NCBI GenBank assembly: GCA_012295275.1 | Contig: CM022666.1 | Span: 6,644,265 to 6,708,264 of the forward strand | Reading direction: 5' to 3' | Source of the DNA: Chrysomallon squamiferum | Lineage: Eukaryota > Mollusca > Gastropoda > Neomphalida > Peltospiridae | Length of the DNA stretch: 64,000 nucleotides | Part shown: positions 12,262 to 25,192 of the stretch, one piece after another | Numbering within the stretch: the first letter of the stretch is position 1 | Layout: each line of letters begins with the position of its first letter | The notes under the pieces: model-generated | Seen by the model: only the letters and a program-made list of their open reading frames with translations | The model's database searches: none | Told to the model about the DNA's origin: nothing | Position numbers and translations under genes: made by a program

Positions 12262-12886
12262 ATATGTGAACTTTATGCATACATGTAGGCCTACAATGTC
12301 TTACTCGATGATCAAGAGAGATGGTGATTCCTAGCATCCAGAATTGATCATTCAGGTTTTAGTTAATCAGATGTTAATGGCTGAAAAGGTGTTATTTTCA
12401 TGTATGTGCATTTTTTAAATCTATATTGTGGCTAAACAAAAAATATTACACCCAGGAAACTTTTATATGTTTTAGTTAACATGTGGGAGATTAAATTTCA
12501 ATAAAGGTCATCTCAAGATCACGTGATCCACACGGTCAATTTCAAGGTCATAGCAAAGGTCAAAAGGTCAAGGTACTCCAGTATTTTCCAAACTAAACAA
12601 AAATGGCAGATTTGGTATCCTTGTCATTTTGCCTTTCTAACAATACCAATTTTGTGAAGATTGGCCCAGTAGTTCCTAAGATATGAGGGTTCTAAGGTTG
12701 GTGGTCACACCCATTTTTGGCAAAAATCTCAAAATTCGGTGGGCCGTATCTCCCACACCACTGGTCTGATTGAGCTAACATTTCAGATTTGGTGCTGTGG
12801 GATCCCAGTCAACAAGTATACCAAGTTTCATAAAAATCTGAGACGGTCGGGTTTAAACCATTGGGTGATTTGACACGGAATGACCC
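12262..12886. repeat. Right terminal inverted repeat of the 2.8-kb element
   Basis: Reverse complement of the left arm with few differences, which suggests recent insertion or conversion between arms. Confidence 0.88.
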
Positions 12887-13518
12887 ATAAGCAATATTTT
12901 ATAAATATTCTCCAGCCATATTAAATGTTTTCAACCAAAGAAAACAAATAAAAAGAAAATTTTGTTTGTTGCTATGGTAACAGTGTAGATTTGAATGATT
13001 AATATTAGTGACCAGTTTCAATTAATCAGATCTGAAACATGAAAATATCATCATCATTAGATGATTCTGAACACGGACAGTAGTGCCCCCTTGTGACACT
13101 TTTAGAATAATTAGTGACAGCTAAATATTTATAACATGTAAATACTTATAAACTACACTACATAATTCATTATGCTTCTCTCAAGGCAATTTAACTCTGG
13201 GCTTCCAACATCAAAATGTATTTAATAAAAGACACTGGAAAAACAAAGATTAAGAATAACAAGTTCTTGTTTTGGGGGCTTTTATTACTTTATTATTATT
13301 ATTTTTTTTTTTTCACAATTTTTATTAATTATTTTGATTTTCTAAGATCATTCTGTGAGATAATTAATTTGTGAAAAACATTAACTTATACGAGTTTTAA
13401 TGTATTGTGAATTAAAGACAAATCAATTCTTAAATATTTTATTTATTTTTACATAAATATGTTATTTTTCTAACAAAATATATTTTTATTTGGAAATAAA
13501 AGAAAATATGTTTTCTGA

Positions 13519-13690
13519 ACCTAAGGTGAACAGTCCCCCAATTAACTCATTTTCAAGTATGAGTTAATCTGTATTAGCCACTCTGAGGTGGGCAGATAAC
13601 TCTTTTTCAAGTAAGAGTTATCTTCTGTTAGCCTACCTGAGGTGGGGGTGTCATCACTCACCAGGTGACTCAATGTTGCTGCATTTTAGG
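13519..13690. repeat. 172-bp double-hairpin module, copy B
   Basis: Near-identical to the block at 3947-4118 and without length change; both stems are intact. Confidence 0.8.
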
Positions 13691-14371
13691 TACAGTTTTA
13701 AAAATTAAACAAATAATATTTATAAAAGAATTAAAATATGGTGAGGAATCTTAAGAAAAAGAAAATTAAGAAATAAAAGAAATTTTGTTTATAAGACACA
13801 ACAAATTGTTTGAACATAAATTTGAAAGAAAATACTATTTTCAATACATCAAATAATAAAAGTTATTTAAAATTTTTAAATTTACTTTTTATCTAATATA
13901 AAGTAGGAAACAAAAAAGTTGAAACTAATTAATTTATAAAGTTATTAACACATTTATTATTTATTTATTTATTAATACACATTGTTTCCTTTATTTATTT
14001 ATTTTTTAATATTGTTAGTTTTAATTTAATTTATAATTTAATTTATTTATTTACATGCAAATCCTTTCATCTAGTTATTTATTTACTTAAATACCCATTT
14101 ATTTGTTTGTTTTTCACTGGTTTATAAACATTTGTTTATTCATACTTAAATATTAACATGAAAAAAATATTTTAAAAATAAACTATTTTGTATAATTTCA
14201 TGATTATTTATTTTTAGTTTGATACCTTCTTTTGCATATTTATATTATGCCTCACACAAACAACGAAGTGATAAAAAAGAGATTAAAAAGATACAATTTT
14301 TGTGTCCTATAATTTATGCAAGATTTTGAAGCATCTATCAAAACAAAAAAAAAAAATAAATAAATACAAAT

Positions 14372-14533
14372 TTTTGATGCAAATTTTGACGGTTCACCAA
14401 AATAATGGAGATCGGAGAATTCTACAGTAAAATTTGCCAAGTTTGATTTCCTAGATACCAAATTTGAAATAAACTCCAATCTGAGAACCTTACACTGACC
14501 AGAGGACAGCTGATGTCATGTCATGTGACTTTT
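14372..14533. repeat. 162-bp conserved module, copy B
   Basis: Aligns along its whole length with 4926-5088 and about 22375-22536, between AT-rich segments that align poorly. Confidence 0.7.
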
Positions 14534-14779
14534 CAGTTACAACTAATCTTAGGTCTTAAAACTAGTCATTGTTTGTTTGTAGGTCTCTAATTCAGTGTAT
14601 TTATCCTTGTATCTCAGTAAATAGGTGTGACATATTTGTGAATTGTTGTAATGTTTATATCCATGTTTCTCCTATAAACACATATAACAAAAACACTTGA
14701 ATACAAACACATTAAAAAAAACATAAATACATACAAACACATTCGATAAAGAGATATAATGACATAAAATAAACAGACA

Positions 14780-17690
14780 ATAAATAGACAAAGAAGTTAA
14801 CACAGAGCAAACATGCAGACATTAGACAAATAAGTTAACTTAGAACAAACATGCAGACATTAGACAAGTTAATACAGAACAAACATGCAAACAAATATGG
14901 ACTGACAATACACAAACATATAAATATAAAACAAACATGCAGACACAACACACAAACATATAAATATAAAATAAAATACAGACACAATACACTAACATAA
15001 ATATAAAACAAAATACAGACACAATACACAAACAGAAACAAAACAAACATGCAGACACAATACACAAACATATAAATATAAAACAAACATACACACACAA
15101 CATACAAACATATAAATATAAAACAAAATACAGACACAATACACAAACATATAAATATAAAACAAAATACAGACACAATACACAAACATATAATATAAAA
15201 CAAAATACAGACACAATACACAAACATATACATATAAAACAAACCTGGAGACACAACACACAACCATATACATATAAAACAAAATACAGACACAATACAC
15301 AAACATATAATATAAAACAAATATACAGCCACAATACACAAACATAAAACAAACATGCAGACACAATATACAACATAAACAAAACAAACATGCAGACACA
15401 ACACACAAACATATAAATATAAAACAAAATACAGACACAATACACAAACATATAAATATAAAACAAACATGCAGACACAACACACAAACATATAAATATA
15501 AAACGAACATGGAGACACAATACCAAACATTCAGACACAATACACAAACATATAAATATAAAACAAACATGCAGACACAACACACAAACATATAAATATA
15601 AAACAAACATGCAGATACAACACACAAACATATAAATATAAAACAAACATGGTGACACAATACACAAACATATAAATATAAAACTAACATGCAGACACAA
15701 TACACAAACATATAAACATAAAACAAACATGCAGACACAATACACAAACATATAAATGTAAAACAAACCTACACACACAATACACAAACATATAATATAA
15801 AACAAATATACCGCCACAATACACAAACATAAAACAGACATGCAGACACAATACAAAACATAAACAAAACAAACATGCAGACACAACACACTAACATATA
15901 AATATAAAACAAAATACAGACACAATACACAAACATATAATATAAAACAAACTTACAGACACAATATACAAATATATAAATATAAAACAAACATACAGAC
16001 ACAATACACAAACATATAAACATAAAACAAACATACAGACACAATACACAAACATAAATATAAAACAAATATACACAAACATATAAACATAAAACAAACT
16101 TACAGACACAATACACACATATACATATAAAACAAACATGCAGACACAATACACAAACATATAAATGTAAAACAAACCTACACACACAATACACAAACAT
16201 ATAATATAAAACAAATATACCGCCACAATACACAAACATAAAACAGACATGCAGACACAATACAAAACATAAACAAAACAAACATGCAGACACAACACAC
16301 ATACATATAAATATAAAAGAAGATGCAGACACAATACACCTATATATAAATATAAAACAAACATACAGACACAATACACAATATATAAATATAAAACAAA
16401 TATACAGACACAATACACAAATATAAACAAACATGCACACAATACACAAACATATAAATATAAAACAAACATGGAGACACAATACACAAACATATAAATG
16501 TAAAACAAACTTTCACACACAATACACAAACATATAATATAAAACAAATATACAGCCACAATACACAAACATAAAACAAACATGCAGACACAATACAAAA
16601 CATAAACAAAACAAACATGCAGACAGAACACACTAACATATAAATATAAAACAAAACACAGACACAATACACAAACATATAATATAAAACAAACAAACAG
16701 ACACAATACACAAACATATAAATATAAAACAAACATACAGACACAATAGACAAACATATAAATATAAAACAAACATACAGACACAATACACAAACATATA
16801 AATATAAAACAAACATACAGACACAATACACAAACATATAAATATAAATATACACACACAATATACAAACATATAAATATAAAACAAACTTACAGACACA
16901 ATACACAAACATATAAACATAAAACAAACTTACAGACACAATATACAAATATATAAATATAAAACAAATATACACACACAATACACAAACATATAAACAT
17001 AAAACAAACTTACAGACACAATACACAAACATATAAACATAAAACAAACTTACAGACACAATACACACATATACATATAAAACAAACATAGACACACAAT
17101 ACACACATATACATATAAAACAAACATACAGACACAATACACAAACATAAAAATATAAACAAACATACAGACACAATACACAAACATATAAATATAAAAC
17201 AAACATGCAGACACAATACACAAACATATAAATATAAAACAAACATACAGACACAATACACACATATACATATAAAACAAACATACAGACACAATACACA
17301 AACATAAAAATATAAACATACAGACACAATACACAAACATATAAATATAAAAGAAACATGCAGACACAATACACAAACATATAAATATAAAACAAACATA
17401 CAGACACAATACACAAAAATATAAATATAAAACAAATATACAGACACAATACACAAATATAAACAAACATGCACACAGTACACAAACATATAAATATAAA
17501 CCAAACATACAGACACAATACACAAACATATAAATATAAAACAAACATACAGACACAATACATAAACATAAAACAAACATGGAGACACAATACACAAAAA
17601 TATAAATATAAAACAAACATACAGACACAATGCACAAACAAATATAAAACAAACATGCAGACACAATACAGAACATATAAATAAATATTA
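14780..17690. repeat. 40-bp satellite array, copy B
   Basis: About 70 units of the same 40-bp family, preceded by a few 38-bp units (14780-14900). Units vary in length (e.g. ATATAATATAAAA, CCGCCACAATA variants) and form higher-order blocks. It creates a spurious minus-strand frame of 458 residues (16340-17716). Confidence 0.95.
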
Positions 17691-17982
17691 AAAAAACAAA
17701 AACAAACTGTTATCAACTGCAGAGAAAGAGACTGACATACAAATACTGAACAGACATTTCATGGATATAAACATCGGGTTTGAATCCGGCAATGTTATTT
17801 TGTTATTGTTTGTTTAAATGATGGTGATTTCACAAATATATTCCAATTATTGATGTATAGTATGTTTCAGCAATTAATCTTGTACAAAACGTTATTCTGA
17901 AATAATAATTTCCTACCTTGAATATTGAAAAATTCAGAGAGTGCAAAAACACATGACAATGAACATGGCTGTCCTCTGAGTG

Positions 17983-18007
17983 TGACGTTATTTCATTATT
18001 GACGTCA
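17983..18007. promoter_or_regulatory. Paired CRE-like sites, copy B
   Basis: TGACGTTA and TGACGTCA with the same 17-bp spacing as in copy A. Confidence 0.5.
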
Positions 18008-18049
18008 CTGCCGTTATTCTCCGGCTATTTACGCTGTTGTCGAAACAAC

Positions 18050-18102
<53 letters not shown>
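18050..18102. repeat. (AAT)n repeat, copy B
   Basis: Same relative position as 7705-7754. Confidence 0.95.
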
Positions 18103-18103
<1 letters not shown>

Positions 18104-18305
18104 AAGAAGAACAAGACTTACAAAAAAGAATAAAAGAATAATTAATAAAGATTTAATAATTATTTATTTCTCCAAGCACAAAATCTTCTAGCAACACTTT
18201 TTAGTTAGGGCTCTTTGAACGAGACGTTTTGTTAGTTTGTTGTCACATGCACTTGTATTTGGCAGCACGTCAGAAGCATTCTAGATATCCAGGAACAGAC
18301 TATGT

Positions 18306-18335
18306 TACTACTACTGCTACTACTACTACTACTAT

Positions 18336-18367
<32 letters not shown>

Positions 18368-18386
18368 ATAATAATAATAATAATAA
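18306..18386. repeat. (ACT)n(AAT)n repeat
   Basis: ACT tract passing into AAT. Confidence 0.95.
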
Positions 18387-18540
18387 CAAAATTTATTTCA
18401 CATGTGGATAACTTCTCGTTCTCTCAATGATGTCATCCTGAGAATACGAGTAGCTTCCCTTGATATGTTGAAGCGATGGAAAATAGTACTGTTTTTAATT
18501 TACTGATCAGTTTTCGTTATCAGCTTTTGTCTGTCCTATT

Positions 18541-18658
<118 letters not shown>

Positions 18659-18704
18659 CAGTTTGAAAACATACACATTCATTATGGGGTCTCATTACTT
18701 AAAG

Positions 18705-20056
18705 TAGTGGTTCTCAAAGAGACATGCTTATGTGTGCCCTACGAAATTCGAGGATCTAGGAGATATTTGTGGTGATAAAAAATGTATTATGTTAAAAGCA
18801 GAAAGATATCCAGTAAGAAATAGCCGGTTGCCCGGAAGAAGATTTTATACACGTTATAAACTGTTTCGAAATGAGTAGTTTATACAGTGACAGTATGAGT
18901 GACAGGGTGTGCAAGTGTGATAAATAGCCAAAGTTTTCTTGTGACACATATTCCTGTCACTGTCACAGTCACTACCCATCTAAAACTTTAATACTTTATG
19001 GAATTTTAGCCTATCATAGGTGTTACATTTGTTAAAAACAAACGATTGATAAAAGTTTTCCCCCACTGCACAATGCACGCCATAAAAAATATAGCCTTTG
19101 TATAGTTTTTTGATATTTTAACATTGCTTTGTATGACATATTACAATATTTTTGAAGAAATTGTCAACACATGTCAGGCTCGTACCTCTCATCAGCACAA
19201 AACACATGATGAATAAACGTATATACTCACACAAGGCTTTAACTAAATATATCAGTGAGCATCTCTCACACAAGGCTTTAACTAAATATATCAGTGAGCA
19301 TCTCTCACACAAGGCTTTAACTAAATATATCAGTGAACATCTCTCACACAAGGCTTTAACTAAATATATCAGTGAACATCTCTCACACAAGGGCGGCAAC
19401 TCTAAATATATCAATGAACATCTCTCAAACAAGAGCGGTAACTCTAAATATATCAGTGAGCATCTCTCAAACAAGGGCGGCAACGCCAAATATATCAATG
19501 AACATCTCTCAAACAAGAGCGGCAACTCTAAATATATCAGTGAGCATCTCTCAAACAAGGGCGGCAACGCCAAATATATCATTGAACATCTCTCACACAA
19601 GAGCGGTAACTCTAGATATATATGAATGAACATCTCTCACACAAGGGCGGTAACTCTAGATATATCAGTGAACATCTCTCACACAAGGGCGGTAACTAAA
19701 TATATCAGAACGTCTCTCACACAAGAGCGGTAACTCTAAATATACCAGTTAACATCTCTCACACAAGGGCGGTAACTCTAAATATATCAGTGAACATCTC
19801 TCACAGAAGAAAAACAAACAGTACAGATTCCAGACAAGAACCGTTTATACGCAAAATGATGAAGAATCTGATATAGATGTAGACCTCAGCAGCCTGCTCA
19901 ACAACCGATTCACCTGCAATATCCTTCTTTCAGTTATTTCTGCATTTGTTTTACATTTTGCATTATATTTCTTAGCATTTTGTGTATAATGTGCCCGCAA
20001 TTTTTTGTAAGGCTTCAAGTGTACCACAACTTCAAAATGTTTTTTGAGAACCACTG
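18705..20056. mobile_element. Non-autonomous hAT-like transposon with 8-bp target duplication
   Basis: The ends are TAGTGGTTCTCAAA and (inverted) CAGTGGTTCTCAAAA, a typical hAT terminus. The flanks are ACTTAAAG (18697-18704) and ACCTAAAG (20057-20064), an 8-bp duplication with one change. Copy A reads straight through at the same point (CATTACCTAAAGCATGATCT at about 8416-8435), which is the empty site. No transposase frame remains; the interior contains a minisatellite. Confidence 0.88.
19225..19805. repeat. ~42-bp minisatellite inside the hAT-like element
   Basis: About 14 units of CATCTCTCACACAAGGGCGG with TAACTCTAAATATATCAGTG. Leftmost units have GCTTTAAC in place of GGCGGTAAC, and the central units alternate CAAGAGCGG and CAAGGGCGG, a two-unit pattern. 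Open frames on both strands come from the period (42 is divisible by 3). Confidence 0.9.
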
Positions 20057-20209
20057 ACCTAAAGCATGATCTATCTCTGAATAAATAATTTGTTTCTTAC
20101 TTATACTGAATTTAATAATTTAATTCTGAATCCAGCTGTTGATCAAAAGACATGCCAGTAATCTGCAAATAGATCATTGTTTACTGTCTGTATCAGATGT
20201 AATAATAAA

Positions 20210-20242
<33 letters not shown>

Positions 20243-20761
20243 AATGCAGGATTCTAGACCTTTATTATATGCATAGTTATTGTGTGTGTCATACAATAGG
20301 TTTGATTTGAAACCAAACTTTATTAATAATAAATTTGAGAGTAGTATAACAAAAATGTTAAGATCTAATGTTTGCTAATAATAAAGTTGAAAATTAACAT
20401 AACAACAAATAAAAAAATTGCTAATTGTGTTAAACTTATTTATTATTTCAAAACTGCCTCTCATAAATACTTTAAAACATTTTTAAAAAAAAGAGTAAAA
20501 AGATCTATCTTCATGATTGGCCCATAATTTTTTCATTATTGTTTCCTTTATTATTTGTAAATGATGGTCATAACTCAAAAAATCACTTAAAGTGTACAAT
20601 ACGGATTGTATTTTATAAAAACATTTTTGTGAAAATAAAAATAACAAAACAAAAACAGCAACAACAACAAAACATTTACTTTAATAATATTTTTAACATG
20701 TTTCTTTTCTTGATATTTTTAATATATTCCCATTTTCTTGTTTTCTATCTGTCATAAATTT

Positions 20762-20836
20762 GTTTGTCTAATATCTGCATGTCTGCTGTGTATTAACGTG
20801 TTTATATAATGTCTGCATGTTTGTTCTGTGTTAACG
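20762..20836 (-). repeat. Inverted pair of 38-bp satellite units
   Basis: ATGTCTGCATGTTTGTTCTG followed by TGTTAAC is the reverse complement of the copy C array unit. It lies about 2 kb to its left; a second diverged unit precedes it. Confidence 0.75.
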
Positions 20837-21235
20837 TGACATTATTAAAGTAGAAAATGACAGTAAAAGCTTTATATTTAAAGCACATACTTATAAATGA
20901 TGTTATTTAATTTGTTATGTTTCTGTCATGGTGTGTAATTTAACATTGGGGTCCCAGTCCTAAAATGTATTTTAAAAAAAGACAGTGGAAAAGTTGAAGC
21001 ATCATTGTTATAGAACGCACTGTCTGTTCTTTTTCTTAATTAATTATTTTGATTTTCAAACATTGGTTAATGAAACAATTAATTTTTGAAGAAAATAACT
21101 AATACTTGTTTTAATAAACGCTGAATTAAAGGCACAGATTAATTCTTAAATATTTAATTTATTTTTATGTAAATGTGTTATTTATCAAACAACATATATT
21201 TTTATTTTTAAATAAAAGAAAATAATGTTTTCTGC

Positions 21236-21407
21236 ACCTACGGTGAACAGTCCCCCAGTTAACTCGTTTTCAAGTATGAGTTAATCTGTATTAGCCACTC
21301 TGAGGTGGGCAGATAACTCACATTCAAGTTAGAGTTATCGTGTATTAGCCTACCTGAGGTGGGGGTGTCATCACTCACCAGGTGACTCAATGTCGCTGCA
21401 TTTTAGG
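21236..21407. repeat. 172-bp double-hairpin module, copy C
   Basis: Same length as the other two. The first stem keeps pairing through a G.T wobble at its loop end; the second keeps GATAACTC/GAGTTATC with a changed loop. Confidence 0.8.
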
Positions 21408-21747
21408 TACAGTTTTAAAAAATATGTTAATAATATTTGTACAAAAAGTAAAAATATGGTGAGGAATGATGGGAGAAAATAAATAAATATTAAAAATATA
21501 AAACAAATTTTGTTTATACTATAAGACACAACAAACCGTTCCAACACAAATATTAATAACATTTTTTAAATTTACTTTATATCTAATATGAATCATACAA
21601 TAATTTAAAAAAATAAAATAGATAGCTGATAACATTTACAATCATTTTGAAATTAACAGTGAATCAATTACATCATAATCTTTTCTTCAGAATAACATAA
21701 TTATTGTATTTATATATTCGTTTATTTATTTATTAATTCATTAACTT

Positions 21748-21995
21748 ATTTATTTATTTATATACATACTTTGCTTTATTTAAACTTATTTATTTATTTA
21801 GATACATACTTTGCTTTATTTAAACTTATTTATTTATTTATATACATACTTTGCTTTATTTAAACTTATGTATTTTTTATATACTTACTTTGCTATATGT
21901 AAACATTTATTTATTTATATACATTCCTTTATTTGAACTTATTTATTTATTTTTATACATACTTTACTTTATTTGAACTTATTTATTTATTTAAT
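21748..21995. repeat. ~40-49 bp AT-rich tandem repeat in copy C
   Basis: About five units with ATACATACTTTGCTTTATTT and AAACTTATTTATTTATTTA. A single-unit version is seen in copy A near 4505-4540. Confidence 0.8.
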
Positions 21996-22374
21996 TTATA
22001 ATTTCATTTCTTTATTTATTTATTTAGATAAATACCATTTCACTTAATTATTTATTTTTAAACACTCTTTTTTTTATTTCCTTATATATAATTATTTATC
22101 AAAATTTTCAATAATGAGAGTATTTAGATATAAACATAAAATAAAAATTAAACATTTCAGAAACAAATTTACTTGTATAATGTAATAATCATTTATTTTT
22201 AGTTAATAGTTTCTGTTTCATTTTACATTTACTAATTAATATTTATATTATCCCTGACACAAAAAATTAAATTGATGAGAAAAAGTATAAAAATATACAA
22301 TAGTTGTGTCCTGTAATATATGTAAAGTTTGGAAGCATCTATCAAAACAAAAAGTAAAAAACTTAAAAAGTAAA

Positions 22375-22536
22375 TTTTTGATGCATATTTTGACGGTTCA
22401 CCAAAATAATGGAGATCGGAGAATTCTACAGTAAAATTTGCCAAGTTTGATTTCCTAGATACCAAATTTGAAATAAACTCCAATCTGAGAACCTTACACT
22501 GACCAGAGGACAGCTGATGTCATGTCATGTGACTTA
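22375..22536. repeat. 162-bp conserved module, copy C
   Basis: Closest to copy B by eye (same GGAGATCGGAG and TACAGTAAAATTTGCC variants). Confidence 0.7.
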
Positions 22537-22819
22537 TCAATTACAACTGATCTTAGATCTTAAAACTAGTCATTGTCTGTTTGTATGTCTCTCATTTAGT
22601 ATATTTGTCCTTGTATTTCAGTAAATAGGTCTGACATAGTTGTGAATTGTTGTAATGTTTATATCCATATTTCTCCTATAAAAACTTGTAACAAAAACAC
22701 ACGAATACAAACACATTAAAAAAAACATACAGACACAGACACATCTCCCGAGAAATAACTAAACATAAATACATACAAAGACATTCAATAAAGATATATA
22801 ATGACATAAAATAAACAGA

Positions 22820-24240
22820 CATGTGACAAACAAGTTAATACAGAACAAACATGCAGACATTAGACAAACAAATTAACATGAAACAAACATGTAGACATTA
22901 GACAAACAAATTAACATGAAACAAACATGCAGACATTAGACAAACAAATTAACATGAAACAAACATGCAGACATTAGACAAACAAATTAACATGAAACAA
23001 ACATGCAGACATTAGACAAACAAATTAACATGAAACAAACATGTAGACATAAGACAAATTAACATGAAACAAACATGCAGACATTAGACAAACAAATTAA
23101 CATGAAACAAACATGCAGACATTAGACAAACAAATTAACATGAAACAAACATGCAGACATTAGACAAACAAATTAACATGAAACAAACATGTAGACATTA
23201 GACAAACAAGTTAACATGAAACAAACATGCAGACATTATACAAACAAATTAACACAGAACAAACATGCAGACATTACACAAAAAGTTAACACAGAACAAA
23301 CATGCAGACATTAGACAAACAAGTAATACAGAAAAAAACATGCAGACATTACACAAACAAGTTAACACAGAACGAACATGCAGACATTACAAACAAAAAG
23401 TAACACAGAACAAACATGCAGACATTAGACAAACAAGTAATACAGAACAAACATGCAGACATTACAAACAAGTCAAACAAGTTAACACAGAACAAACATG
23501 CAGACATTAGACAAACAAGTAATACAGAACAAACATGCAGACATTACACAAACAAGTTAATACAAAACAAAAGTTAATATAGAACAAACAAACACACATT
23601 AGACAAACAAAAAATTCATGCAGTTAACACAAAACAAACAAACATGCAGACATTAGACAAACAAGTTCATACAGAACAAATATGCAGACATTAGACAAAC
23701 AAGTAATACAGAACAAACATGCAGACATTACACAAACAAGTTAACACAGAACAAACATGCAGACATTAGACAAACAAGTAATACCGAACAAACATGCAGA
23801 CATTACACAAACAAGTTAATACAGAACAAACATACACACATTAGACAAACAAGTTAACACAAAACAAACATGCAGACATTAGACAAACAAGTTCATACAG
23901 AACAAATATGCAGACATTAGACAAACAAGTTAATACAGAACAAACATGCAGACGTTAGACAAACAAGTTAATACAGAACAAACATGCAGACATTAGACAA
24001 ACACGTTAATACAGAACATGCAGACTTTACACAAACAAATTAGTACAAAACAAACATGCAGACATTAGACAAACAGGTTAATACAGAACAAACATGCAGA
24101 TATTATACAAAGAGGTAATACAGAACAAACATGCAGACATTAGAGAAACACATTAAAACAGAACAAACATGCAGACATTAGACAAACGGTTTAATATACT
24201 ACAAACATGCAGATATTAGACAAACAAATTAATACAGAGC
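22820..24240. repeat. 38-bp satellite array, copy C
   Basis: About 37 units with core ACAAACATGCAGACATTAGA. Two homogenised blocks occur: 22850-23230 with AAATTAACATGAAAC linkers, and 23240-24240 with GTTAACACAG or GTAATACAG linkers. Remnants of the 40-bp family appear only at 24240-24285. Confidence 0.93.
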
Positions 24241-24881
24241 AAACATGCACACACAATAAACAAACATATGCATATAAAACAAATATGCAGACATACAGTA
24301 TAAATACACAAACAAAGCAACACCCACATAGAAACAAACAATAAAGAAGCTATAAACACGAACTGAACGGGCAGGGAAAGATAAGTAACAAAGAATGTAT
24401 AGAAGTAAATGGAAATAAATAAAATGAACAATTGTGCATACAAACATTAAACAAAAAACTGTAAGTGACAAATAAAAACCTAAGAAAGCAAGCAGACTGA
24501 TAACTATAAACAAACACAGGACAGAGCCAATATGACAGACAGACGAATGCACACATTTCACCTACGTATAAATATCAACTAACATAAAATTAAACAAGCC
24601 TGCAGAATACATAATTTATATCCACTGTAAAGAAAGAGAAAAACTCACAAATACTGAACATGGATATAAACATCGGATACGAGTCAGGTAATGTTGTTTT
24701 GTTACTGTTTGTTTAAATTACGGTTATTTCTTTTTAAAAAATCTGTTTTCTGTAGCATATTATGTTTCTGCGATTCATTCTGTAAAACATATTATTCAGA
24801 AATAATAATTTTTTACCTTAAATATAGAAAAATGAAGCAAGCGAAAAATCATATGACAATGAATATGGCTGTCCTCTGAAG

Positions 24882-24906
24882 TGACGTCATTTCATTATTG
24901 ACGTCA
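24882..24906. promoter_or_regulatory. Paired CRE sites, copy C
   Basis: Two perfect TGACGTCA palindromes, again 17 bp apart start to start. Confidence 0.5.
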
Positions 24907-24994
24907 CTGTCGTTATTCTTCCGCTGTTATGTTGTTGAAACAATTAATAATAATAATTTGTTTACTGATTATTTCTAAAAAAAAAATTCAATTA

Positions 24995-25029
<35 letters not shown>

Positions 25030-25151
25030 ATAATAATAATAATAATAATACAGACGAACACTTCTGAACGTGTCATGTCATTCCAATACAAGTTACATTA
25101 TGTTTTTTTATTTTTATTTTGTCACAGCATTTGTATTAGACAGCATGTCAG

Positions 25152-25160
<9 letters not shown>

Positions 25161-25192
<32 letters not shown>

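Larger units (their letters stand above)
10085..12886. mobile_element. DNA transposon with ~635-bp terminal inverted repeats, 4-bp target duplication
   Basis: The ends are GGGTCATTCCGTGTCAAATC and its reverse complement, flanked by ATAA on both sides (10081-10084, 12887-12890). The left arm (10085 to about 10720) matches the reverse complement of about 12262-12886 closely. The right arm also has a second copy of a 70-bp piece (12195-12262 versus 12405-12475). The 1.5-kb centre holds a degraded protein fragment and no intact transposase. Superfamily not assigned: a 4-bp duplication with long inverted repeats fits several. Confidence 0.9.
20281..25160. repeat. Copy C of the tandem segmental duplication, truncated on the right
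   Basis: Starts with the same TAATAATAAAG segment about 20,300. The 172-bp block is at 21236-21407, the 162-bp block about 22375-22536, the satellite 22820-24280, the post-satellite block about 24620-24720 and the CRE pair 24882-24906. Homology fades near a CA/CT repeat at 25154, so the CT-repeat and terminal modules are missing. Confidence 0.83.

Noticed and set aside
14252-14479. Minus-strand frame EFISNLVSRKSNL... shared by the three duplicated copies
   Set aside because: It begins only at a TTG, an upstream in-frame stop is close, and the DNA is near-identical anyway, so frame conservation is not evidence of selection.
14835-17716. Minus-strand frames of 231-458 residues over the copy B satellite
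   Set aside because: Same artefact as copy A; a 40-bp period shifts frame every unit, so no consistent protein repeat can be under selection.
19118-19633. Minus-strand frame of 171 residues and its plus-strand partner
   Set aside because: Both run over the ~42-bp minisatellite inside the hAT-like element; the period is divisible by 3 and both strands stay open.
22820-24240. Regular repeats that could suggest a CRISPR array
   Set aside because: Units are contiguous 38-bp tandem repeats with no unique spacers, and the DNA is eukaryotic.
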